Source: CAYSUS01 sp964434165 (GTDB lineage: Bacteria; Planctomycetota; Planctomycetia; Pirellulales; Thermoguttaceae). Taken from it: DNA of 15,111 nucleotides. Each line of letters begins with the position of its first letter. Position 1 is the first letter of the stretch. A model generated the notes under the pieces. It did not search any database. It saw only the letters and a program-made list of their open reading frames with translations, and was not told the DNA's origin. Shown one piece after another: positions 6,650-13,703 of the stretch. The stretch spans positions 1 to 15,111 of the forward strand of contig CAYSUS010000140.1 in the NCBI GenBank assembly GCA_964434165.1, in the 5' to 3' direction. Position numbers and translations under genes: made by a program.

Positions 6650-7732
6650 CTACTCGATGGGGCAGGCGCCGTTCGGGCAGCCGCCTTGCGGGCCAATCAC
6701 CTGGTGGGCTTGGCCCAGCGGCTGGCGGTACATGGCCGGGGGAGCCCCGTTGCTCTCCACGATCACGGCGTGGCTGGCCGGCTTCGGATAGGAGAAGCCC
6801 GGCCGCTGCTTCACGTCGATTCGCATGTGATGCGTCGGATGCGGGATCCGCGTCCGCGTATGGTTGACCATCGTGTGGCGATGCAGTCCGGCCGGCACTC
6901 CCAAGGGGACGTGGGGCGGGCCGGGCAGCCCGATCGGCGTGCCGCACGTCGGCATCCCCCACTGCGGCGCGGTGGCGCCCGCCACGTGGCCCGGCAGGGG
7001 CACCGCGTTGGGGTCGCCGCACGGCTGGCCGTCGGGGCCGATCGGCATGTAGCCGGCCGTGGGAACGACACCTTCCATCTCGCCCATCATCTCGCCGGGG
7101 ATCTGGAGGTCCTTGTTGCCCAGGCGCACGATGGCCAGGATCGAGCCTCGGTTGTCGGCCTCCGTGATGGGATCGACGCCCGGATCGAGCCGCGTGCTGA
7201 CCAGCGTCTCCACGCCGGCGATCGCCAGTTCCTGGAACTCCGGATCGGGCAGGTAGATGACCTTGGTCACGAAGTTGCCGCTGAGCACCTGATCGAAGTC
7301 CTCCTCGGTGAATTCCACGGGGATCGCCGAGTGGGCCAGGAACGCCGCGGTGCGCGGGATGGCCGCCGCGACCTCGAGGGTCGGATAGAGCTCAACCCCC
7401 GGCCGGCCGGGGATGTTGGTGAGCTTCAACTGGTAGATGCCGCCCTGCGGGAAGTTGTAGCGGCCAGGACAGACCAGCGGCTCGGCGTCGAACGCCCCCG
7501 GGGCCGAAATGCCCCAGGCGACCAGCATCTGCTCCGGCGAGCGGAACAAGACCTGGGAAGCCTGCGCCGGCATGGGCTGGGCCGGCAGATGGGCCATTAC
7601 ACCAGGTCCGGGGCCGTCCACGCCGGGCCCCGGATGCGCGAGCATCTGGGCGGGCGGCAAGTTCTTGGTGCACGGCCCTTTGCAGCCGGCAACCGCAATC
7701 GTCAAGACGAGCAAACCGATTCCGTGTTTCAT
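6650..7732 (-). CDS. Lipoprotein with His- and Pro/Gly-rich tail, paralogue of the downstream exported protein, 360 aa
   Basis: A short classical lipoprotein signal (MKHGIGLLVLTIAVAGC) places the lipid anchor at Cys17. The ATG at 7730-7732 is preceded by GGGGGA at a suitable distance, so I prefer it to the longer frame starting at 7792. After a Pro/Gly-rich linker, residues about 99-206 hold the module shared with the neighbour (YQLKLTNIPGR, LYPTLEV, SAIPVEFTEEDFDQ, GNFVTKVIYLPDPE, LDPGVDP, AIVRLGN). The remaining 150 residues are Pro/Gly-rich, with a His-dense stretch (His284, 286, 291, 298, 301, 302) and a C-terminal GGCPNGACP with Cys352 and Cys357. Those residues could bind metal, but that is inference. 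It is the first gene of the minus-strand run and divergent from the LolA-like gene. Function unknown; envelope location likely. Confidence 0.85.
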   Translation of the reverse strand: MKHGIGLLVLTIAVAGCKGPCTKNLPPAQMLAHPGPGVDGPGPGVMAHLPAQPMPAQASQVLFRSPEQMLVAWGISAPGAFDAEPLVCPGRYNFPQGGIYQLKLTNIPGRPGVELYPTLEVAAAIPRTAAFLAHSAIPVEFTEEDFDQVLSGNFVTKVIYLPDPEFQELAIAGVETLVSTRLDPGVDPITEADNRGSILAIVRLGNKDLQIPGEMMGEMEGVVPTAGYMPIGPDGQPCGDPNAVPLPGHVAGATAPQWGMPTCGTPIGLPGPPHVPLGVPAGLHRHTMVNHTRTRIPHPTHHMRIDVKQRPGFSYPKPASHAVIVESNGAPPAMYRQPLGQAHQVIGPQGGCPNGACPIE

Positions 7733-8055
7733 CGTGTCCCCCCTGCCTAGCGCTCCAGTCGCCGGCCGGAATGCCCGGCCGGCCGAGTGCAAGCGTCAGT
7801 AAGAGTCCTTCCGTGGTGACCTGTGGAACGTGGCGGTGCTTGGACCCGCCGGGCCGGACTGCCCTGGACCCGGCTGGAAAGCCTCCCTACAATCCAAACC
7901 AGACTGCTGCGACGCGGGAGGAGTGCCGGACACGGCGCTGGGTCAATGGACGCTCCGCGGGCAGCGCGGAATCCTCTCGCGCAGCAGACGCTTCTGAGAC
8001 CAATGGTCGGTCTGGCGTAACGAGTTTCTTTGGCAAATCCGACAGAACCCCCAAA
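7733..8055. other. Divergent intergenic region between the lipoprotein and LolA-like genes
   Basis: These 323 nt separate two divergent starts and hold no convincing gene. Near the minus-strand gene there is a perfect 9-bp stem (GCCGGCCGG 7761-7769 with CCGGCCGGC 7775-7783, 5-nt loop), which would lie in that gene's 5' leader. A candidate plus-strand promoter lies at 7865-7893. I found no convincing minus-strand promoter. The plus-strand frame is open throughout, but its translation before 8056 looks like spacer. Confidence 0.6.
7865..7893 (+). promoter_or_regulatory. Candidate sigma70-type promoter for the LolA-like gene
   Basis: TGGACC (7865-7870) and TACAAT (7888-7893) are separated by 17 nt. 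They match the -35 and -10 consensus at four and five of six positions. Transcription would start near 7900, leaving a leader of about 155 nt before the ATG at 8056. The call rests on pattern only; planctomycete promoters are poorly defined. Confidence 0.4.
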
Positions 8056-9033
8056 ATGCGCCGTAGAGTGGTTCAGGTCGTCTCAGCGGCCATGCTAGCT
8101 GCCATCCTGGCCGTGGTGGCGGGGACCTACTGGACGAGCCTGCCAGCAAGCGCCGAACCTGAATCGCCAGCAGCAGTTGCGCCGGACGCTGGCGTTGCGC
8201 ACCGCCCGGCGGTCGAGGCCGGGCAGGCGCTTCTCCGACAGGCCATCGTCGCGCTGGAGGCACGTGAGGCCCTTTCGGCGCGGATCCGGTTCCACGCAGG
8301 CCCCTCCGGCCGCCGCGCGCTCGTCGGATCGGGGGCTTTCGCCGAGCAGCAATCGGACCGGGGGCAACTCTTCCGTCTCGAGTTGAAGCTGCACGTGGAT
8401 GACCGCCGGATCACCCTGCTCGAGCTCTTCGATGGGGAGACGCTCTGGACCTTCGACGATCTGGACGGAGAGCGGCTGACCAGCGTGGACGTCGCCGAGG
8501 TGGCCCGGTTCCTCGCCGATCAGGGAAATCTACCCAGAATTGGACAAATAGGCACATGGCCCGGCTTGGGTGGAATGCATCGACTGCTGCGCGGGTTACA
8601 TGCGGCCTTTGATTTCGAGCTCGTTGAGCAGAAGCCCTTCTATGCCATCGATGTCGGAGCCGATCACGAGCTGCCGGTCTGGAGGCTCTGTGGGACTTGG
8701 AAGAAAGGGGTTCTCGCCGAGATCCTGGGAGAGAAGGAAGAAGCGGTCGACCTGAGTCGCCAGGACGTGTACGAAAGCGTACCGGAGCGCCTGCCGCGGT
8801 GTGTGGAGGTCTTTCTCGGCAAGGATGACTTGTTCCCGTATCGCATCGCCTACCTGCGCACCAAGGCCGCCGCGGTCCAGGAGCAAGGCCCGGCCGAGGC
8901 GGATTCCATCCTTACCATCGAGTTTCCCGAAGTGGACTTCAGCCCGAGCTTTCCGGAAGCGACGTTCACTTACGTCCCCGGAGACCTCACCGCCCGGGAT
9001 ACCACGAAGCGATTCCTCGACCGTCTGAAGTGA
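8056..9033 (+). CDS. Exported LolA-like (outer-membrane lipoprotein carrier fold) protein, 325 aa
   Basis: The start at ATG 8056 gives MRRRVVQ followed by a hydrophobic core (about 8-24) and an ASA-E cleavage site near residue 33, a good signal peptide. The open frame extends 95 codons upstream, but that part has no export features. The mature chain has the pattern I associate with LolA/LolB-like half-barrels: an opening helix (ALLRQAIVALEARE), then beta strands carrying FRLELKLHVDDRRITLLELFDGETLWTFDD. The remark LFDGETLW resembles the family's 'DG..lW' hairpin. Later landmarks are CGTWKK, LPRCVEVFLGKDDLFPYRIAYLR and the closing IEFPEVDFSPSFPEATFTYVPG. LolA homologues carry lipids or lipoproteins across the periplasm, but here the fold is inferred from pattern and the ligand is unknown. 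It diverges from two lipoprotein-type genes, which may or may not be meaningful. It ends 72 nt from the convergent phosphatase gene. Confidence 0.75.
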   Translation: MRRRVVQVVSAAMLAAILAVVAGTYWTSLPASAEPESPAAVAPDAGVAHRPAVEAGQALLRQAIVALEAREALSARIRFHAGPSGRRALVGSGAFAEQQSDRGQLFRLELKLHVDDRRITLLELFDGETLWTFDDLDGERLTSVDVAEVARFLADQGNLPRIGQIGTWPGLGGMHRLLRGLHAAFDFELVEQKPFYAIDVGADHELPVWRLCGTWKKGVLAEILGEKEEAVDLSRQDVYESVPERLPRCVEVFLGKDDLFPYRIAYLRTKAAAVQEQGPAEADSILTIEFPEVDFSPSFPEATFTYVPGDLTARDTTKRFLDRLK

Positions 9034-9105
9034 GGCGCAGCCCGGCTCCGCGGTGTGGTGCGGCGGGGCAGGGGAGGGGAGGGCAGTCGGGCCGCCGCGC
9101 CGGAC

Positions 9106-9753
9106 TCAACCAAGACCGTCCAGGTGGAACACCGCGTTGAGCGTGACGATTTTGGTCTTGTCCTCCCAGTGTCTAAGCAGGGTCACGCCGCAGTTGTCCT
9201 GCGTGATGATGCGGTACTGGGAGACGGGGATGCCCAACAGGTGGACCAGGTAGCAGCGGTTCACCACGTTGTGCGCGACAACGACGATCCTGCGGCCGCG
9301 GTTCTCCGCAAGCAGCCGCGTGAAGACCGGCACCACGCGGGCCTGAACCGACTGGAGATTCTCTCCACCTTCGTAGCCGTACCGCCCGGCGTCTTCCAGG
9401 AACCGCCGCTGCGACTCGGGATAGTCGCGCGCGATGACGTCCCACGGCAGGCCCTCCCACACGCCCACGTCCACTTCGACCAGCTCCTCGACGATCTCCG
9501 GCTCCAGGCCATGCGGCGCGGCGATCCGTTCGGACGTCTGGCGCGCGCGGAGCATGGGACTCGTGAGCACGCGTTGGACGGCAACGCTCGAGAGGAGCCG
9601 TCCGGTGCATTCCGCCTGGCGCTCGCCGATGTCGGCCAGCGGGGCGTCTAGCATGCGGCCTTGAAGCCGCGGCGGGTCGGCCAGGTTGATCTCGGTCGCG
9701 CCGTGGCGGATGAGATAGCACCAGCAGGTATCGGGGGCGGGGGAAGGAGGCAT
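9106..9753 (-). CDS. Histidine phosphatase family protein (phosphoglycerate-mutase-like), 215 aa
   Basis: The protein has the histidine phosphatase signature LIRHGATEIN, with Arg16-His17-Gly18 and the nucleophile His17. TSPMLRARQTSE supplies the conserved Arg69. The acid residue is likely Glu100 in VGVWEGLPW, and the second catalytic His161 is in VVVAHNVVNR. This is the usual core of the branch-2-like bacterial phosphatases related to GpmB, CobC and PhoE. The substrate cannot be told from sequence; dephosphorylation of a small phosphorylated metabolite is the general role. I place the start at ATG 9751-9753, 47 nt after the pdxA stop; the open frame continues upstream only as an antisense-like translation across pdxA. 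The upstream gene pdxA is on the same strand and the two are probably one transcript, so a link to phosphate intermediates of B6 metabolism is possible but unproven. Confidence 0.92.
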   Translation of the reverse strand: MPPSPAPDTCWCYLIRHGATEINLADPPRLQGRMLDAPLADIGERQAECTGRLLSSVAVQRVLTSPMLRARQTSERIAAPHGLEPEIVEELVEVDVGVWEGLPWDVIARDYPESQRRFLEDAGRYGYEGGENLQSVQARVVPVFTRLLAENRGRRIVVVAHNVVNRCYLVHLLGIPVSQYRIITQDNCGVTLLRHWEDKTKIVTLNAVFHLDGLG

Positions 9754-9800
9754 GGGGTCCAGGAGCGTGAGATCTCGGGGGAATCGGCGGGTCCGTTGGG

Positions 9801-10826
9801 TCAGCCGCTCGCCAGCAGGCTGGCGACGCGCAGGGCCTCGATCATGCTGCCCGTATCGGCGCGGCGCTTCCAGGCGATGTCGAAGGCCGTGCCGTGGGCC
9901 ACGCTCGTGCGGATGATCGGCAGGCCCAGGGTCACGTTCACGGCGCGGTACATCCCCAGAAGCTTCAGGGCGATGTGCCCCTGGTCGTGATACAAAGCCA
10001 CGACGGCGTCGAACTGCCCGTCGCGGGCGCGGACCATCAACGTATCGACGGGCAGCGGCCCCTGCACGTTGAGTCCCTCGGCCAGGGCCTTCTCCACGGC
10101 GGGTCGCACGATCTGCTGCTCCTCGCTGCCGAACAGGCCGCCTTCGCCAGCGTGCGGGTTGAGGGCGGCCACGCCGATCCGCGGCTTCGACCGCCGGCCC
10201 ATCAGACGCCGCATGAAGGAGTCGGCCAGCCGGCACTTGGCCACGATCGCCTCGCCGTCGAGCTGGTCAAACACGCGGCGCAGGGCCGTGTGCAGCGTGA
10301 CGTGGACCACGGCCAGCCCGTGCGGCGATACGATCGGGTCGTCCGGCCCCAGGTAGAGCATCATGGCGAAGTCCTTCACGCCGCACAGGTCGGCCAGCAA
10401 CTCGGTGTGTCCGGGGTACTTGTGGCCGGCACGGTGCAAGGCCTCCTTCTGAAGCGGGGCCGTGGTGATCGCATCGACCTGGCCGGAGAGCACGAGCTGA
10501 CTTGCCTTGACCACGGCCTCGTACGCAGCCTGCCCGGCCCGGGCGTCGATGCCGCCCGGCGGGACCTGGAGGACCTCGTCCGCGCAGCACGCCAGGCACG
10601 GGATCACGCCTTCGGAAGGCTCGGCCTCCTCCGGCGCGGCGACCTCGACCACCTCGATCCGGGTCTGCCAGAGCCGGGCAGCGCGCCGGAGCAGCTCCGG
10701 GTGACCCACCACCAAGGGGCGACAGCATTCGTGCACGAAGGTCTCCGGCCACGCCCCCACGATGACTTCCGGCCCCACGCCGGCCGGGTCTCCCATGGTG
10801 ACGGCAATCCGCGGTCTCTCCGCCAT
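9801..10826 (-). CDS. pdxA: 4-hydroxythreonine-4-phosphate dehydrogenase PdxA
   Basis: PdxA oxidises 4-phosphohydroxy-L-threonine with NAD(P)+. The product decarboxylates to 3-amino-2-oxopropyl phosphate, which PdxJ then condenses with deoxyxylulose phosphate in the DXP-dependent vitamin B6 route. The 341-aa length is typical. Landmarks are the N-terminal MGDPAGVGPE, TTAPLQKEAL, and the three metal-ligand histidines His140 (KYPGHTE), His179 (VTLHTAL) and His280 (LYHDQGH). NPHAGEGGLFG and IIRTSVAHGTAFDIA complete the pattern. The ATG at 10824-10826 is preceded by GGGGGAG (minus strand, 10835-10841) with an 8-nt spacer, which fixes the start; the longer frame reading antisense through dtd is not coding. 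The protein acts in the cytoplasm. It heads a likely two-gene unit with the phosphatase and diverges from dtd. A candidate promoter lies at 10855-10883. Confidence 0.97.
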   Translation of the reverse strand: MAERPRIAVTMGDPAGVGPEVIVGAWPETFVHECCRPLVVGHPELLRRAARLWQTRIEVVEVAAPEEAEPSEGVIPCLACCADEVLQVPPGGIDARAGQAAYEAVVKASQLVLSGQVDAITTAPLQKEALHRAGHKYPGHTELLADLCGVKDFAMMLYLGPDDPIVSPHGLAVVHVTLHTALRRVFDQLDGEAIVAKCRLADSFMRRLMGRRSKPRIGVAALNPHAGEGGLFGSEEQQIVRPAVEKALAEGLNVQGPLPVDTLMVRARDGQFDAVVALYHDQGHIALKLLGMYRAVNVTLGLPIIRTSVAHGTAFDIAWKRRADTGSMIEALRVASLLASG

Positions 10827-10854
10827 GGTGAGGACTCCCCCTGAGAAACCCACC

Positions 10855-10883
10855 ATTTTACCGTTGCCGCATCGACATCGTAA
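10855..10883 (-). promoter_or_regulatory. Candidate promoter for pdxA
   Basis: On the minus strand, TTACGA (10878-10883) and TAAAAT (10855-10860) are 17 nt apart. TAAAAT differs from the -10 consensus at one position. Transcription would begin near 10848, giving a short leader that carries the GGGGGAG ribosome-binding site. On the plus strand a weaker pair, TTACCG (10858-10863) and TAAGAT (10881-10886), also with 17-nt spacing, overlaps it and could serve dtd. Confidence 0.4.
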
Positions 10884-10941
10884 GATGGGAGGTCCGGGGC
10901 CTCGTCCTTCCGACTTGGGAACCCATCGAGGAGTGCATCCC

Positions 10942-11397
10942 TTGCGAGCGTGCATCCAGCGGGTGAGCCGGGCCCAGGTGACCGTGGCCGGCGAGCTGTG
11001 CGGCAAGATCGAGCGGGGCCTGCTTGTTCTGCTCGGCGTGGGACACGGCGATGGCGAGGCCGAAGCCCGCCAACTGGCCGAGAAGACCGCCACGCTGCGG
11101 ATCTTCGAGGACGCGCAGGGGAAGATGAACCTCGCCCTGGCCGATGTGGGCGGCGCCATGCTGGTGGTCAGCCAGTTCACCCTGCTGGGCAACTGCCGCA
11201 AGGGGCGGCGGCCCAGCTTCATCGAGGCCGCACCGCCCGAGGTGGCCGAGCAGCTCTACGAGGTCTTCGTCGGGGCCGTGGCCGCCCGGGGCATCGAGGT
11301 GGCCACCGGCCGGTTCCGGCAGCACATGATGGTCGAGCTGGTCAACGATGGCCCGGTCACGCTGCTGCTCGATACCCAGGATTGGGCGCAGGGGTGA
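10942..11397 (+). CDS. dtd: D-aminoacyl-tRNA deacylase Dtd
   Basis: Dtd hydrolyses D-amino acids (and glycine) mischarged on tRNA, protecting translation in the cytoplasm. The 151-aa length is normal. It starts MRACIQRVSRAQV, as the family does. It has the catalytic SQFTL motif with Thr80, the following GNCRKGRRPSF, and the C-terminal cross-subunit Gly-Pro motif in NDGPVTLLLDT (Gly137-Pro138), which gives chiral proofreading. The start is a TTG at 10942-10944, preceded by GAGGAG (10928-10933) with an 8-nt spacer; the more upstream open frame adds only spacer-like sequence. It diverges from pdxA across a 115-nt gap and ends 37 nt from the convergent YdjM-like gene. Confidence 0.96.
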   Translation: MRACIQRVSRAQVTVAGELCGKIERGLLVLLGVGHGDGEAEARQLAEKTATLRIFEDAQGKMNLALADVGGAMLVVSQFTLLGNCRKGRRPSFIEAAPPEVAEQLYEVFVGAVAARGIEVATGRFRQHMMVELVNDGPVTLLLDTQDWAQG

Positions 11398-11434
11398 ATC
11401 GCCCCAAAGGCCTCGGCCTGGCTTGCCCCGTCGC

Positions 11435-12382
11435 CTAGCGCACGAACCGAAGCTCCCGGTCGATGGGGGGCGGCTCGGCGAGCGGCCGGGCCGGCACCCT
11501 GGCGCTGCGCGGGGCGTACGAGGGCGGCGCGGGGCTGCCGACCGGGGCGGGGATCGTCACGCGATCCGGGCCGGCGCCGGGGGCGCCGGGGTTTCGTGCG
11601 GTGCGGAGATATTCCTCGGCCGGCGCCGTGCCGGCGTCGTTCTCGCGCGGATCGGGCTCTCCCCCGGCCTTCCCCATCGCTTCGAGCCGGGCCCGCTGGC
11701 GCTCCCAGAATCGGGCCTGGGCCTCGGCGTATCGCCCGTGCACGCGCTCCATCCACTCCGGCTCGTGAAACACGGTGAAAGACAGCAGCGCCAGGAGCCC
11801 GTAGGTCGTGACGTTCGGAACGAACCCCTTGCCGAACAGCTTCAGGGCCGTGCCAAACGACTTCTTGAATTGCCAGCGGCCGCGCAGCCACTGGACGGCC
11901 CACAGCTCGTCGAGCACCAGGTGGGTGAGATAGCCGAGCAGCACGCCGCCGGCCTTGTACCACCGAAGCGCCACGTCGGGTCCGGAGGCCAGCAGAAAGG
12001 CGATCTCGAAGAAGATCAGCGCGGCCGGCAGGCTGTGGAACATCCCGCGATGCACGGTGTAGCGCTTCAGGATCCAGGCCAGGCCGAACCGGATCACCAG
12101 GTACACGGCCGCCCCCACCAGCACGATCGCCTCGTGCGGCATCTCGAACTGGCGCATGCGCTCGGCGAGCATCATCGGCACCACGGCGGCGGCCAGCGCC
12201 ACGCTCTCGCGGAGCGGTCTGCCCGAGTTGCTGTCCAGGTCCGGCAGCATGCCGGAAACCGCGCACAGCCCGCCCGCCAGCAGGCTCGTGGAAAGCGGCA
12301 CCTCATACAGGCCGTACGCCGCTCCGCCGTAAGCGATGCCGATCGCGGTGCTGGTCGTGATGTGGGTTTTGAAGTCGGCCAT
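11435..12382 (-). CDS. YdjM/DUF457-family inner-membrane metal-dependent hydrolase-like protein, 315 aa
   Basis: This is a membrane protein of the YdjM/DUF457 (LexA-regulated, membrane-bound metal-dependent hydrolase) superfamily. Recognisable metal-ligand motifs are THITTS with His7, GMLPDLDSNSGRP with Asp48 and Asp50, TVHRGMFHS with His111 and His116, and GYLTHLVLDE with His154 and Asp158. Hydrophobic segments lie at about 11-25, 32-46, 61-72, 85-105, 118-132, 144-160 and 190-205, so the N-terminal two thirds is a polytopic membrane domain. The last 110 residues form a charged helix (RYAEAQARFWERQRARLEAMGK) and a Pro/Ala-rich tail, probably cytoplasmic. The family's reaction is not well established. 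A hairpin repeat copy sits 46 nt upstream of the ATG. No clear ribosome-binding site is visible. It is convergent with dtd. Confidence 0.85.
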   Translation of the reverse strand: MADFKTHITTSTAIGIAYGGAAYGLYEVPLSTSLLAGGLCAVSGMLPDLDSNSGRPLRESVALAAAVVPMMLAERMRQFEMPHEAIVLVGAAVYLVIRFGLAWILKRYTVHRGMFHSLPAALIFFEIAFLLASGPDVALRWYKAGGVLLGYLTHLVLDELWAVQWLRGRWQFKKSFGTALKLFGKGFVPNVTTYGLLALLSFTVFHEPEWMERVHGRYAEAQARFWERQRARLEAMGKAGGEPDPRENDAGTAPAEEYLRTARNPGAPGAGPDRVTIPAPVGSPAPPSYAPRSARVPARPLAEPPPIDRELRFVR

Positions 12383-12427
12383 GACGGCACCGAGGAGGCG
12401 CGCGCCGGAAGTCGCGATTGGGGCACG

Positions 12428-12459
12428 GACTTCCGAAGTCTTCGAGGCGTCGGAAGTCT
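12428..12459. repeat. Dispersed 32-nt hairpin repeat, copy 2
   Basis: The left arm GACTTCCGAAGTC (12428-12440) is identical to copy 1. The right side ends TCGGAAGTC (12450-12458) and pairs with GACTTCCGA as a perfect 9-bp outer stem, while the inner part is imperfect. Over the 32-nt unit it differs from copy 1 at three positions. It is followed by TGGTC, as is copy 3. It lies 46 nt upstream of the YdjM-like ATG. Confidence 0.8.
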
Positions 12460-12580
12460 GGTCCTACACTGGGCGGGGAGTGTACGTGGAGAACCGGGGA
12501 CGGACCAAGGCCAAATCGCGGCCGGGTCGCCCCCTGCGCTTCCTCCCCTGCCCAGCTTGCAGCGCATGGGGCTTCTGACC

Positions 12581-12609
12581 TTCGCGGCGGCGGCAGCCTG
12601 GGCTATACT
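12581..12609 (+). promoter_or_regulatory. Candidate promoter for the CvpA-family gene
   Basis: TATACT (12604-12609) matches the -10 consensus at five of six positions. The hexamer 17 nt upstream, TTCGCG (12581-12586), is a weak -35. Transcription would start near 12616 and leave a leader of about 90 nt. The call is weak, though TATACT is rare in sequence this GC-rich. Confidence 0.35.
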
Positions 12610-12705
12610 CCGCGCCGGCCGAGGGGCGCCGTCCGCCCCGGGCGCGCGTGGGGCACTTGCGGCCGCGCTTGACCATGTCCTGCCTGAATCACCGCGAGGA
12701 GAGCC

Positions 12706-13563
12706 GTGGGCGATCTCGCCATCCATCCCTACGACGTCGCGATGCTGGTGGTCCTGGGGCTGACGGGGCTCTTCGGGCTGTGGAAGGGCATGGCCTGGCA
12801 GGTCGCCTCGATCTCGTCGCTGGTGCTCAGCTTCGTCGTGGCGGGGCGGTGCAGCCCCGTGGTGGCGCCGTACCTGAGCAAGAGCGAGCCCTGGAACCAC
12901 GTGCTCGCCATGTTGATCCTCTTCCTGGCCACCTCCTTCGCCGTGTGGACCGTGTTCCGGCTGGTCGCCGGACTGATCGATCGCGTGAAGCTCAAAAGCT
13001 TCGATCGACAGATCGGCGCCCTGTTCGGCCTGCTCAAGGGCGGCCTGTACTGCGTGGTGATCACCTTCTTCGCCGTGACCCTCTCCGAGACCCTGCGCCA
13101 GCAGGTGCTCCAGTCGCGCTCGGGCTACTACATCACCGTGGCCATCGATAAGGTGGAGCCGGCACTGCCCGAGGAAGTCCACGCCGTGATCGGCAAATAC
13201 CTCGATACCCTTGATCGGAAACTCGAGGGAGCCCCCCCTGTCGAGACGCCTCAGGTGCCGGGATTCCAGCTTGGCTCCTCCGGAGGCGAAGAGCGCCCCG
13301 AGGAATCGATTCCCCAGGCCGCGCCCACGGAGCCCTTCTCAGGCCAGGTCGGGCTCGACCGGCTCGACCGCGAGCTGGGCCGGGCGCAGGAGGCGGTCCG
13401 CCAGACCGGCCGGTCCCTCGATGTGCTTCAGCAGCGGTACCACCGCGGACGCGACCACCTGGACGCCGCGCGCGGCGAGTTCTACGACACCCTCGAAGCG
13501 ATCCCCAAACGGGTCGGCGATCTGCGGTCGGACTTCGAGAGGCCGCCGCCGCATCCCCGGTGA
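12706..13563 (+). CDS. CvpA-family integral membrane protein with C-terminal coiled coil, 285 aa
   Basis: The N-terminal half has the CvpA layout of four membrane segments (about 8-25, 30-47, 66-90 and 104-124). Typical features are YDVAMLVVLGLTGLFGLWKGM, the short amphipathic segment DRVKLKSFDRQIGALFGLLKG, and a final helix leading to SETLRQQVLQS. CvpA was named for colicin V production in E. coli; relatives are inner-membrane proteins linked to envelope homeostasis. The C-terminal half is soluble: a Pro/Glu-rich linker (about 176-218), then a heptad-like helical region (about 219-276) with RLDRELGRAQEAVRQ and LDVLQQRYHRGRDHLDAAR, a probable coiled coil for self-association. The start is GTG at 12706-12708, with GAGGAGAG just upstream (12696-12703), somewhat close. 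Its stop lies 140 nt from the convergent LRR gene. Confidence 0.88.
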   Translation: MGDLAIHPYDVAMLVVLGLTGLFGLWKGMAWQVASISSLVLSFVVAGRCSPVVAPYLSKSEPWNHVLAMLILFLATSFAVWTVFRLVAGLIDRVKLKSFDRQIGALFGLLKGGLYCVVITFFAVTLSETLRQQVLQSRSGYYITVAIDKVEPALPEEVHAVIGKYLDTLDRKLEGAPPVETPQVPGFQLGSSGGEERPEESIPQAAPTEPFSGQVGLDRLDRELGRAQEAVRQTGRSLDVLQQRYHRGRDHLDAARGEFYDTLEAIPKRVGDLRSDFERPPPHPR

Positions 13564-13656
13564 CCGGCGGCGGGCCGGGAATGGGGAAACGCGGTTCTCA
13601 GGGCGTTTCTTGCGGTTCCGACAGGACATAAGAGACATTATCGGACGTTGGCGGGG

Positions 13657-13688
13657 GACCTCCGAAGTCTCGAAGACTTCGGAGGTCT
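13657..13688. repeat. Dispersed 32-nt hairpin repeat, copy 3
   Basis: GACCTCCGAAGTCT (13657-13670) and AGACTTCGGAGGTC (13674-13687) form a perfect 14-bp stem with a 3-nt loop (CGA). Compared with copy 1, position 4 of the left arm changed T to C and the paired base on the right arm changed A to G, keeping the pair. It lies between the convergent CvpA-family and LRR genes, 16 nt beyond the LRR stop, so a role at transcript 3' ends is possible here, but no T-tract follows. Confidence 0.85.
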
Positions 13689-13703
13689 GGTCAGCTCGCA
13701 GCG

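Larger units (their letters stand above)
12383..12705. other. Divergent intergenic region between the YdjM-like and CvpA-family genes
   Basis: These 323 nt contain hairpin repeat copy 2 close to the YdjM-like start and a candidate plus-strand promoter at 12581-12609. The rest is GC-rich and shows no gene I can support. Several long frames cross it on both strands, but they are Arg/Gly/Pro-rich and lack convincing starts. Confidence 0.6.

Noticed and set aside
9060..9098. Convergent terminator hairpin between the LolA-like and phosphatase genes (GCGGCGG with CCGCCGC)
   Set aside because: The loop is about 25 nt, there is no T-tract on either strand, and such pairings are expected by chance in G-rich sequence.
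9754..10236. An upstream extension of the histidine phosphatase frame across pdxA
   Set aside because: It overlaps pdxA in another frame on the same strand. The RHG motif sits at residues 16-18 from the ATG at 9753, where it belongs.
11348..12763. A 471-codon plus-strand frame opposite the YdjM-like gene
   Set aside because: The minus strand carries clear metal-ligand motifs and membrane segments; the plus frame lacks domains and crosses hairpin repeat copy 2.
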